From Erodium maritimum (lineage: Eukaryota; Streptophyta; Magnoliopsida; Geraniales; Geraniaceae), in NCBI GenBank assembly GCA_963921825.1, contig OY997589.1, positions 84,242,523-84,306,522 on the forward strand: 64,000 nt of DNA. Direction: 5' to 3'. The number at the start of each line of letters is the position of its first letter. The stretch's first letter is position 1. Position numbers and translations under genes: made by a program. A model generated the notes under the pieces. That model saw only the letters and a list, made by a program, of their open reading frames with translations, was not told where the DNA came from and did not search any database. Shown piece by piece: positions 1-10,243 of the stretch.

Positions 1-441
1 AAAGCGTTGACAAAAGAAGAGATATTTTTTTTGGTCGTGGACAATACTTTAGGGTAGTTTTGACAATTAACCCTAAAATGTTTGAAGTAAACTGATAGTT
101 TGGTCCCAGGATTTCATTAAATTAGAGCAAAATAAATAGAAAAGAAGAAGAAGATACTACATCTCTCTCTCTCTATCTACATATACATTATGAAAAAGAT
201 TGGGTATCAGGTTCCTACCCCACAGCAGCCACTATAGAGGAATCCTGTTCCCAGCTTTTGCACATAGAAGGGTTGAGAAAAAAAGAAGTAGAAACCTAAA
301 GTGGGGTTTGGCTCTAGATGATTCATATTCATCATCTACACACACCCACCAATAGGAAATTACAATCCTCTCCTCATCATCCTGGTGAAATCTCATCCAC
401 ACATCAATGATCAAACCCCACAATCTTCTAGTACCTCCCTT

Positions 442-2376
442 TCATCCCCACAGCATCAATAGGCTTGAGAGCCAAATGGGTATGGCAATAGAGTTGAGCA
501 AGTTGTTGCTTTTGTGGAGAGCTTCACCATTGCTAGAGTCACCAAAGGTTGTGCCACTTCCTGTTGGAGCCAAACCTGTAGGGGTGTTGAAGATTGGAGT
601 TGTGGAAGTGGTTGAAGGAGTTGTTGTTGATGGGGTTGTGGAAGTGCCTGTAGGAGTTGTGGTTGATGGGGTTGTGGTTGAAGGAGTTGTGGTTGAAGGA
701 GTTGTGGTTGATGGGGTTGTTGTTGAAGGGGTTGTTGTTGATGGGGTTGTGGATGTGCTGCAAAACAAACAAAATCAAAACATGAACACAAACTTTATAA
801 ATTCAATCCATTGAAACAAATGGAAACAACTGAATTTGGTCACTTTTGTTGGTCTGGTGGTCAATGAGTTCTTTCGTCTCCTTAAGATTAGAGGTTCGAA
901 TTCCAGTGAATACATCTGATTGGGAATAAATGTAGGTGGAGGATAGACTAGAAATAGACTAGACTGAAGTTATATTTCCCTGGCTAGAAGAGAGATTGAT
1001 GTTGTTGTGTTGCTTAATCATGGGACTTAAATCTACTCCTATCATTAATCATTGCCTATAGATTATACTATTCACCCACAAACTTGCCTAATCTAAGATT
1101 AGCAAGTAAAACCCACTTATAATCTGCATTCAAGATTTCAGTAATTGTAATTAGGGGTATTGCAAAAAAGTACCCTTATGTATTTATTCACTTCTTATAA
1201 CTTATAGCCCTGTTCTTGAGAATTCTAAAAAAGTGTCATGAACTTCTCTTTTTAGTTTCACTTTATATAAGTTTGCTTCAAAATAACGATTTTACCCGTG
1301 TAAATTTATATTTTAAAATTAATAACTAAAGAACAAAAAATCCAAAATTTTCATATCCACTCAAATCTCTTACTCTCTGTGCAGTACAAAGAGGAAGAAA
1401 ATTAATAGTATGAAAATTTTATTTTTTGTTTTTGTTTTTTACTTGTAATTTCTTAAATATAAATTGTAAGGGCAAGGTCGTTATTTTTATACCATTTGCC
1501 AAAAAAAAGACTAGTTCATGGTATTTTTTTGCAATTATAAAAAAATGGGCTACAAGTTGCAATTTTTTTTTTTGCAACCATCCCTTGTAATTATAGTCTA
1601 TGATGAGAAATCAAGAGCAGAAACAAAGGGGGTGAACTTTAATTGTACACTCTTCTAGACAAACCTGGCACTTGAGGGGTAAACACAGGCAGAGGAAGCT
1701 TGCTCTGTGAAAACCAGACACAACACACATGAAAGAACACCAAAAAAAATCAGTACTTGATGAGTAACATATATATTTAGATATTGAGACAATTACACTT
1801 AAGTACCTAACTATATCCACTTTTCACTTTACTACCCTAACTAAAAAAATTCGTTCTGGTACCTTAAGTTTCCAAAATTTTCACGCTACTTCAGACGAAT
1901 TTTTTAGTTAGATAGTTATGTGAAAATCGAGCATAAGTGTAATTATCCCTTATAGTTAAGGTGGTCGGGGACTTACGGGGAGCGGATTGGCTGGGGGAGG
2001 CTGCACCGGCGAAGTCACAGGTCCCCTGAGCCTGACCCTTCCTTTGGAAATAGCTGTTCACTGCATAGTTGCAGTGATCCTTCACTGTGTTGGGGTTGTA
2101 GCAGGCTCCGTTCTGCAAGATCGGAGTGCAATCAGCTCCTGCTCCACAAGCATAGTCTATGGCTTTCTGCAGAACACTATCACTCAACCCATCTTTGCAC
2201 AGACAGTAAGTCCCACCTGAGAAAAGTTAGCAAAGTACTATGTTAGGAAGGACATGAATCTTAGGTTGATGTAGGATGAATCATGGAACAGCTTAGGTTG
2301 ATATGTGGGGTTTAGTAGCTTTACTTGAATAGCCAACCAGGGACAAGAGGAGCACGAAATAGAGAAGATCAGCCAT
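442..2376 (-). CDS. X8-domain GPI-anchored plasmodesmata callose-binding protein (PDCB-like), 4 exons
   Basis: Exons on the minus strand: 2376-2325, 2216-1977, 1704-1665 and 757-442, all with GT-AG borders and closing phase, giving about 215 residues. Residues 1-17 (MADLLYFVLLLSLVGYS) are a signal peptide. Exon 2 is the X8 domain with its Cys pattern (YCLCK, DYACGAGADC, GACYNP, HCNYAVNSYFQ, GTCDF). The 40-nt exon 3 encodes ACVYPSSA; without it exon 4 is out of frame. Exon 4 has (S)TTTP repeats and a hydrophobic tail NSIAIPIWLSSLLMLWG typical of a GPI-attachment signal. Family members bind callose at the plasmodesmal cell wall. The usual Trp of the WCVC motif is Tyr here. From memory the position matches Arabidopsis At1g26450. 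The start was chosen as the ATG that begins the signal peptide; an in-frame upstream ATG would destroy it. Confidence 0.88.
601..757 (-). repeat. minisatellite encoding STTTP repeats in the X8 gene
   Basis: About ten 15-bp units, with small variants, encode repeated Ser-Thr-Thr-Thr-Pro in the spacer between the X8 domain and the GPI signal. The units lack stop codons in all three frames of the minus strand, which creates several overlapping spurious open frames. The stretch is probably heavily O-glycosylated and variable in length between alleles (inference). Confidence 0.85.
848..1000 (+). mobile_element. tRNA-derived SINE-like fragment
   Basis: A GGTCTGGTGGTCAATGAG stretch followed about 30 bp later by GAGGTTCGAATTCCAG resembles the A and B boxes of a tRNA-derived SINE. 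Related sequence in the opposite orientation occurs at 13.7-14.0 kb and 60.8 kb. It lies in intron 3 of the X8 gene. Ends are not defined. Confidence 0.45.
1155..1590. mobile_element. palindromic MULE-like MITE, family 1
   Basis: Left arm (GCAAAAAAGTACCC, a CGATTTTACCC-like core word) and right arm (GTAAGGGCAAGGTCG, TTTTTTGCAACCATCCC) are inverted copies of one another. The same 400-bp palindrome recurs many times in this window. It sits in intron 3 of the X8 gene. This copy is rather diverged and its target duplication is not clear. Confidence 0.7.
1786..1950. mobile_element. short inverted-repeat MITE (TACACTTAAGTACC family)
   Basis: The ends GACAATTACACTTAAGTACC and AAGTGTAATTATCCC are inverted. 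The interior repeats AATTCGTTCTGGTACC against its complement. A relative lies at 14392-14612. Located in intron 2 of the X8 gene. Confidence 0.55.
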
Positions 2377-2565
2377 GGATGATCTGAAGAAGATGGTGTG
2401 GAGTTTAAGGTTGGGTTGAGGATGTGTGGAACCAACTTTGTTCTTGGTGTGAGCTTTGATTGAAGGTATCAGAAAGGAGAGAGAGAGATGTGGGTGAAGG
2501 GAGAATTTTGGTGGGACAATATGAGGGTGACTGTGGTAGCTGTTTATAGTAGACATATTTTTGTA

Positions 2566-2806
2566 GGGATAATTGTAGAAAAAAATAGTTCCCTATTTAC
2601 TTTTTGCAACATAGTGTTGTGAACTTGTTTGTTTGTTGTGCAGTTTGTGTAAATTTATTTTAATATAACTATTTACCCTTGAAAATATAAACAAAGATTA
2701 AAAAGTTTAAAGGATATGGGAATTTGAGTTTTTTTGTTGTTGTTTTTAACTTGTTATTTTTTAAATCTAATTTGTTAGGGTAAAATCGTCATTTTTTTGT
2801 TTCAGC
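2566..2806. mobile_element. partial family 1 MITE upstream of the X8 gene
   Basis: Begins AGGGATAATTG and contains the family 1 words CTTTTTGCAA and TTACCCTTGAAAATA, then the mirrored AGGGTAAAATCGTCATTTTT. The right arm is incomplete. It lies about 190 bp 5' of the X8 start codon and may form part of its promoter. Confidence 0.55.
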
Positions 2807-4800
2807 CAGCGATTATGCAAAGCGGGTTTTGACAGTCGTTGCCAGTTCTCTCTCCTTTGGCGATTAGGATTTATTGTCCATCTCAACTCGTCAACAAACT
2901 GAATTCGCCTCCTTGTAGTCATTTGCCACTTGTCATATGACCCGTGACTATTCGTCCTACACCGGACTAACTTCGTCGTATGAAACTGGACGAAATGAAT
3001 CGGGTTAACCTTTGAGAATAGGGAAGGACCCACCATGGACTTTGGAAGATCAAATAGTCTCTATTTTATTATGTGGTATGTAACTATGAGCTTGCAATGT
3101 AGCGTGGGTATGTATCTTTGCTTTGTAGGGAATAAGCATCTTTTTTTTTGGGTGCTTGAATGATATTGGTGGAGAAGGGGATGTGATGAACTGATAATGT
3201 GAAATGGGCTTTGGCTCTTCTTTGGGAATAATACACACAACCCCTAAAGATGTGTCTTTTTTCTTTTCTTTTTTTGATCGGCAAAACATATATTAAAACA
3301 TCGGGTTTTTGAAATAAAGAGCACGGGTGAAGATGATACAACACATAGCATTCTGAACCGGAACCTCAAGAAGCCCCCACCCTGAAAGATGTGTCTTTTT
3401 ATCTTTGTTGTTTGGTTGGGAAGAATCATGTAGAAAAGATGACCACTTTCTTGTGAGGGATACAATAGAGCAACAATTATGTGATGGAATTTAAAAAGAA
3501 CAATTTTTACTTCTTGCAATGATTTGGTTACTTTTGTGCACAAAGCATGATTAGATGTTAGAAGTTAGATCTAGTCTTGCACTACAATGATTTTGGCTCA
3601 AGCTATTGTGTTATTTATCTCGAGAGTTAATTTTGAGGATAATTATAAAAAAGTAATCTAACGTTTTGTTTTTGTAAACTGTAATACTTTCATTTAATAA
3701 TCACAAAAACGTGCCATACATCTTCTCTTTGTTGTTCAATATTTTAAAAGTAATACATAAAAAACAAAGTAAATTAGAATTTGTACCTCCATTAATCGTC
3801 TTATGTGGACGTACAAAGAGAGATAAATATGAAGAGATGAAAATTCCAGATTTTGTTTTCTTGTTTTTACGCATTATTTTTTAGAGGGTAAAAACGTCAT
3901 ATTAATATATATTTACACAAAGTGAAATGTAATAAAAATGATTAAAGAAAATAATTATAACTTACAAAATGAATATCTCAATGAGATATTGTGGTATTAT
4001 AGTAAATGTTATTTGTTTTTTTTTTTTGCTGCAATCATAATTTCAGTATGTCTATCGACCTAGAACTTTAGCACTTGACCTGATCAAGTGATTTTGGTTG
4101 ATATTTACTCATACTAATCAATGTATGAAATTAGAGTTTAAGGATGGGCTCTTTGATAAAGAAGTCAAACTCCATTTTAGATTTTTAGGGTCGAGTAAAC
4201 TCGTGAACCCATTCTTTTACTATTTAACTAATTATAATATTACGTACAATATGATAAAGTTGAAATAAAATTTTAACTGAATAAACTAAGATAAATTGAG
4301 CCGAATTCAAGTTTAAATATTTATATTCGAAAACAAGTTCGAACTATATGGGCTCATTCGAGTTGAAACCGAATGTTTTTTTTTCCGAACCCAAATCAAA
4401 CTTTATAAATTTAGTGACTCATCTACACTTATATGAAAGGTATAACGTCAATTCTTAGCCTAGTCAGAAATGTCATTTGCACATCTTAACCGTCTCCACC
4501 TTTTGTCACAAATCATAATCTAAAGATTGTTTTTTTTTACAAAAATTAACCTAAATGTGGTATTTTTGTCACAGATCCTAACCCGGATTTTCATAATTAT
4601 TTATCAAATTTTGTAAAAAAAAAACACCTTTTACAAATGGGCTTCTGTAAAGAGTAATGGGTTATGTGGGCTTGAAAGCTATTTTTCAATGGGCCTATCT
4701 ACTTGGACTTTGGAGATAAGTCATTTCAAATAACTACCAAGTGACCCCTCTTCTTTCAGGTAATTCCAAAAGTACCCCAAAACTTCCGAAAATCACGTAA
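2807..4800. other. intergenic, no gene seen
   Basis: AT-rich spacer between the divergent X8 and PPR genes. No open frame here looks like a protein. A badly decayed family 1 palindrome can be followed from about 3635 to 3985 (GGATAATTATAAAAAAGTA at the left; GGTAAAAACGTCAT in the right arm). Confidence 0.5.
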
Positions 4801-4924
4801 CTGCCCCCTCCGAGTCTCTTTCCGAAGTGGTGGTGATGAGGTTGAGATCAGCAGAGCTCAGTTCACTTCGCTCCAAAACCCTAACGAAAACAGAACCTCG
4901 AAGCCACCACCAGCTCCGTCGTCA

Positions 4925-7900
4925 ATGGCGGCTCAGATGGCGATCCTGTCACGAACCAGAACCCTCGTCAGAACCTTCAATCCCGTCAAGACCATATCTA
5001 CCTTCTCATTCCTCTCCCAGGAGCCACAGCTCGCGGAATCTCCGCCTCCGCCGCCGCCGCCGACCGAATCCGCTCCTCTCCCGCCGAACCCGACCTCCGG
5101 CAATTGGCGCAACCAACCGGCACCGGAGGCGGCGGCGCCGCTCAGCTTCTCCCAACAGAAACATTTGTTTCATCTCCACTCGCTCGCCCAAACCCTTGAT
5201 TTGCAGGCCGTTTTGGAGCTTTTCTCGAAATGGGTGGCCTCGCGGAAGTGGAGCGACATGAAGGAGGTGTTCGAGTCGTGGATCCGGTCGATGGATAGGT
5301 TCGGCAGGCCGAACAAGCCCGACGTTGCTTTGTATAATCTCTACCTGAGGGCTAGTCTGATGCTCGGAGCTAACCCCGGAGAGCTCCTGGATTTGCTGGC
5401 GAGGATGGAGGCCTATGGGGTGGTGCCCAATACGGCGTCGTATAATCTGGTGCTCGAGGCCATGTACCATGCCAAGGAGACTCAGGCTGCAGTGAAGCTG
5501 ATTGATAGGTTAGCTATGCAATTTTGTTATATGATCAATTTTTTTTATATATAGATAACAGCATGTTTGTATCTAGATTTATGAGAAATGGATCAAATGC
5601 TTGCTTTTGGTCTTGTGTATAGAGTAGCAATGGAGTTCGCAACATGGACTGGTTTTAATGTAGGGATAATTGCAGAAACGTGCTGCGAACCATGCACTCT
5701 TTGTAAATGCTAGTGAACCATTTTCTTTTTGCGAAAACATCCCCCAACTATTTTCCGTCTGCAGATCCACTATTAATTTTTTTGCAAACAGTTGTAAATA
5801 TGCAAAAGTGTATAAACAAGGGTTCCAAATTGCAAAACATGTATACATGAGGGTTACAAATTGGAAAACATGTATAATGTAAAGGGCAAAGCTTTCATTT
5901 CCAAAAGAAATCGAAGTCGCGTGACTGTCACATGACTAATTTCTGTTAAAGAATGGATTTTCAGACGGAAGATAGTTGGGGGATGTTTTTTGCAAAAAAT
6001 AAAATAATATAGTTGATCGATAGTATACCATGTGCAAAATGCGTATAGTTCACTGCAAGTTTTTGCAATTATTCCTTTAATGTATTTGGTGCATAGGCAA
6101 AAAGGATGTGGCTTTGGCAACATGTTCAGGCTCATTCATCACCATTATGATTATCATGTCTTCCACTACATCTGTGCTTGTACTGAACAGAACTGTTTAG
6201 TGTATTGGGTTTAAGAAGATACTGTGTGCTCTGTGTTGAATAATTACATATGTATGTGCATAAACACATGCATTGAGATGTTTACTGCAGATGCGTGATG
6301 ACCTTCAGGTGGATTAAAGTTCTCTTTGTTTATTTCAGGATGCTGGAGACTGGAAAGGAATCTCTGCCAGATGAAGAATCATATGCCTTGGTTATAGACA
6401 TGCTGTTTTCATCAAAGCAGATCGACGATGTCCTAAAATATATAGATATATCTATGAAATCTGGTCATGTTTTATCAGCGAAGGCGTTCAATAAATGTAT
6501 ATACAGCTGCCTAAACAAAGGCAAGCTAGATATTTTGGTGTCAATTATAGAAAGGTCTAAGGTAAGTGACTAGAATTGTTTGGTAGTTAAAAGATGAGTT
6601 AATTACCTATTGTACCCCCTTTGAATTGGTAACATACCTTTAGTACCCTTATGTTTTGTAACCTTCAATAAGAGTCCTTACATTTTGGTAACTATGTCTG
6701 TTAGTTTTTTTGACGAAATGACTGTTTTACCCCTCACTATTCAAACAAACAACAAATTTACCATTAAAATTGAAATTTAAAGTAGATTAAGACAGATTAG
6801 AAATTTTTTTTTCCTTATTTTTTTAATTATTTCTGAATTTTATTTTATTTTAAATTTTATTTTGTGAATTTTATTTATTATTACAGGGGTAATTTCATCA
6901 ATTAGAATTTTTTTTTGAAAATTCTGTCAATTTTAACATAACATTTTGGAATATTCCATCAACTTTAACTGAATATTCCAAAATGTACCCGAGAAAACGA
7001 CAGTTACCAAAACGCATGGACTGTTTTTGAGTGTTACAAAACAAAAGGGTACTAAAGGCCTGCTACCAATTCAAAAAGGGTACTAAAGGTAATTAACCCT
7101 TAAAAGATTGAATTCAGTGAATGTAGAATTCACTTGATGTTTATTTTGCTTATTTTGTTCCTATGAGGTGTTATCAGACAATGGATCAGAGCAAGGCTCT
7201 TCGTCCATCTTGGCCCACTTGCAAGGTTCTTGCCGAGGCTGCAACGCAGGAGGGTAATAGCAAGCTAGCATTTTATGCGCTCAAATTTATGGCCGACTGG
7301 ATTTCTGAGGGTAAAAATTCACAGCCCCCGTTGCATATATCCATAGATGAAGGGTTGGTTGTGTCAGCACTTGCAGCTGCAGGAAATACCTATAGTTCCA
7401 CTCTCTTGGATGCATCATGGCAAGTCTTACATCTCTCATTGCTTCATAAAAAGGCTCCGAATCCAGAAACTTACATCGCCAAGATTTATGCGTGTGCAAC
7501 GTTGGGGAATCTAAAGAAGGCTTTTAGTACACTGAAAGAATTTGAGCACACATATCCGAATATCAGTAAAGAAACAGAACTCTTTTCTCCTTTTACCTCT
7601 TTATATCCATTGGCTGTGGCGTGCTCCAAGAATGGTTTTGGAACTCTGGACTTGGTATGTCATTTTATTCATGGCAGTTAATATTCATGATTGATACTTC
7701 CATCTTATTGTTCCTGAAGCATTACTAAATTCAAACTTTATATAAATGCATCAAATATGATGTCCTCCTATTCTGCCCCTTTGGCATTGTTTTCTGGAGT
7801 CATGCAAATTTGATCCCTGATCTATGAGCTATTGAATTTAAGACAAACACCAACTCGAAATCAAACCATATTTTGATAGTCCAAGTACTTAAAGGATCTG

Positions 7901-9198
7901 CATGTTGCAGACAGCACTGCACAGTTGCGTGCAAATCGTCATAGTGCAGATTTAGAAGGTTAATTCGTTAAGAAACTTCAGATTTGCATATGGTAGCATA
8001 GGAAGCAACTAAGTTATGAGTTCACTAATGATAAATGTGTACTGTGCAAGCCTGTCTTGAACCCCCATTATTTTTGTGTTCTTTTATTGAATGTATTCAG
8101 TCATATATGCAGTTCAATTGTATTGCAGTAAAGTTCATCGAGTATTATGTAATAAACATTCAGTTATTCATCCTTGTAATGCATGCTTGGTGGTGAAAAG
8201 CAATAACTTATGAATCTAAATCTACTTCGCAAAAAGATCTGCAGATTGGTGTTATACCTGACAATTTGGTTTGCTGTTGATGTTCACATATTTAATTAGT
8301 TTACATTTTCCATATTTTGTGCCCATCTAGCAACATATTGTTAAACCAAATTACCAATGGAAATAAAAAATACATATATTTAGATTGGTTTTATTGAATT
8401 ATTTTTCAGGTATACTATGAACTGGAGAAGTGGAGCCAGGCAAATCCTCCTTATAAGTCTGTTGCTGCGTTGAATTGTATCATTGTTGGCTGTGCAAATA
8501 CATGGGACCTTGATCGGGCCTACCAAACTTTTGAAGCAATTAGTGCCTCATTTGGTTTGACCCCTGATATTCACTCATATAATGCTCTGATGTATGCATT
8601 TGGGAAGCTCAATAAGGTAATATTTTCAGCACTAGCATATTATATGTGTGCCAATAGTGAAGTGATTGCAGACCCTGTTCATTATTTAAAAAAAAAACAT
8701 CACATGCATTGTATTTTGCTTGCATATTAGCTTATGTATGCTGAATCAATTTTTAACATAAAAGGGGGCTTGTTTGCATGGCAGGCTCTCGATGCTACAA
8801 AGGTGTTCGAGCACTTTGTAAGCTTGGGCGTTACACCCAATGCAAAATCATATGAATTGCTTGTTGATGCTCACCTCATCAACCGAGATCCAAAAGCTGC
8901 TCTCTCTGTCATTGATGAAATGGTAACACTAGTCTTTGGCAATCAATGAGTTGGCTTATGATTTTTCGAATCATGTTGACGGTTTATGAAACTAATTATG
9001 CATCGCAAACAGGTAACTGCTGGATTTGTGCCGTCAAAAGAAGCTCTCAAGAAAGTCAGAAGACGATGTGTACGAGAAATGGACGATGAGAGTGACCGCC
9101 GAGTGGAAGACTTGGCGCACAAGTTTCAAATTCGAATGGGTACAGAGGGTCGCAGAAACATTCTGTTTGCCCTCAAGTATGACCCTGAATATGCTTAG
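4925..9198 (+). CDS. mitochondrial-type pentatricopeptide repeat (PPR) protein, 6 exons
   Basis: Exons: 4925-5508, 6339-6561, 7178-7654, 8410-8616, 8785-8922 and 9013-9198. All have GT-AG borders and consistent phase, totalling 604 residues. The N-terminus (MAAQMAILSRTRTLVRTFN) is Arg/Ser-rich and acidic-poor, as in mitochondrial targeting sequences, followed by a Pro-rich linker. PPR-like helix pairs are visible, e.g. PDVALYNLYLRASLMLGANP, VPNTASYNLVLEAMYHAKE, TPDIHSYNALMYAFGKLNK and TPNAKSYELLVDAHLINRDP. The C-terminus is basic and charged. From memory it resembles Arabidopsis At1g26460, of similar length, which also neighbours an X8 gene. PPR proteins usually bind organelle RNA; no catalytic DYW domain is seen. 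An upstream ATG at 4836 opens an overlapping frame to 5261. A GTAAGT directly after the stop suggests a 3'-UTR intron. Confidence 0.9.
5663..6075. mobile_element. palindromic MULE-like MITE with 9-bp target duplication (PPR intron 1)
   Basis: The element starts GGGATAATTGCAGAAACG and ends with the inverse TTTTTGCAATTATTCC. It is flanked by TTTAATGTA at 5654-5662 and 6076-6084. Arms include CCCCCAACTATTTTCCGTCTG and its complement; the centre repeats AACATGTATA. A second copy lies near 29930-30612. Confidence 0.85.
6596..7099. mobile_element. palindromic MULE-like MITE, family 2, 9-bp target duplication (PPR intron 2)
   Basis: Ends GAGTTAATTACCTATTGTACC and GGTACTAAAGGTAATTAACCC are inverted. 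The target duplication TTAAAAGAT lies at 6587-6595 and 7100-7108. Internal words such as CCTTTAGTACCCTTATGTTTTG recur in inverse near the right end. Relatives: 11603-11894 and 17680-18012. Confidence 0.88.
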
Positions 9199-9624
9199 GT
9201 AAGTGAAATGAGTGTCTATTCTTATTTCCTCATTGATTGCTTCGTGCTTTGATCTGTTTATCATTTACAGCTCATCAAATTGGATGATTTGTTCTTTTTT
9301 ACATATAAACTCACACATCTCTATGTTCTGCATGAGCCCTATATTAGTAAAACTCTGAGATCTTCAACTTCACATAAGTAAAAAAAAAACTCTAGCATTT
9401 ACATATCCAGATTTGCTTCTCCAAATATGCTGAATCTTGATCCTCAAAAACCAAGCTGCCGAGTTCAAATAATAATCCTTTTTTTCCTCCTGATACCTGT
9501 CTTTGTAGATTTAGTGATTGTACTCGGTTTTTAGTCTCGAGAGCCATATTTTTGTTAATTTTCCTGGCCTTCTGATGAAAACCAGGTTGATGATTAAGTA
9601 TTCATAGGGGACTAACACGTTGTG

Positions 9625-10190
9625 CTAATTTATTTCGAAACTGTGAACATTGAAGAATAAATTTGGATGCTTTACGATTATATAAGATTTACATTTCTTC
9701 TTTATCCATTGCTTTGTGGCTTTACTAGGTTTGCTACAGAATCCATAGGAGATGAAGAAGAAGATCAAACAACGTTTTAGGTATGCCGAGTGATTCGATC
9801 TCGTTCGGTTTCATTGTGAGATTAGGATAGAAACTTGTAACCGAGATGGGTTCGTGGATTAAATAACGGAGGAAACATAGAGAATGATTTTCTAGAGATC
9901 ACTATGACGAAATGGTTCTTGTCCTATTTGGGTTTAGATAGTCGGAATTGAATTTTTTGTCCATTGAATTTAATTTTTTAACGGCTGATATTTTTGCAAA
10001 CTCAAGTTCAGAAACTTTTCTTAACAATGGAAAGCTTTGAACTTTGAAAAGAGCCGAACTTAATCTCAGCCATTAGAATTGCAATTTCATGAGATTGCTA
10101 ATTTATTTAGAAATTGTGGACATAAATTTGAATGCATTAAGATTATAATAAGATTTACATCTCTTCCTTGTCCATTGTTTTATTCTGCCA
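9625..10190 (+). repeat. tandem duplication in the PPR 3' flank
   Basis: About 95 bp at 9625-9720 (GTGCTAATTTATTTCGAAAC to TCCATTGCTTTGTGGC) recurs at about 10095-10190 with scattered changes. The two copies bracket a fragment related to the 5' end of the translocator gene. Confidence 0.7.
9729..9970 (-). pseudogene. duplicated 5' flank and first codons of the translocator gene
   Basis: The minus strand here matches the region around the translocator start codon at 18597-18840 for about 240 bp. Both have TTTGCTACAGAA(G/T)CCAT(A/G)GGAGA, then a GAAGAAGAAGATC run and GTGATTCGATCTCGTTCGG-like sequence. Only Met plus about five codons (MDSVAN) correspond; the match then stops. It is a promoter/leader remnant with no coding body, lying between the PPR gene and the translocator 3' end. 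It may contribute a 3'-UTR exon to the PPR gene, since an AG acceptor sits at its edge. Confidence 0.7.
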
Positions 10191-10243
10191 AATGAATGTT
10201 TCAGGCAATTGGAGAGAATAGTTTGGCAGTTAAAAATCCATCC

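Noticed and set aside
167..180. CT microsatellite as a regulatory element
   Set aside because: Short simple repeat with nothing tying it to a promoter.
456..791. Gln-rich 111-codon frame on the minus strand
   Set aside because: It is an out-of-frame reading of the STTTP repeat. The correct frame is fixed by the 40-nt exon and ends in a GPI signal.
407..814. 135-codon Val/Gly-rich frame on the plus strand
   Set aside because: Antisense shadow of the same repeat; no start context or homology.
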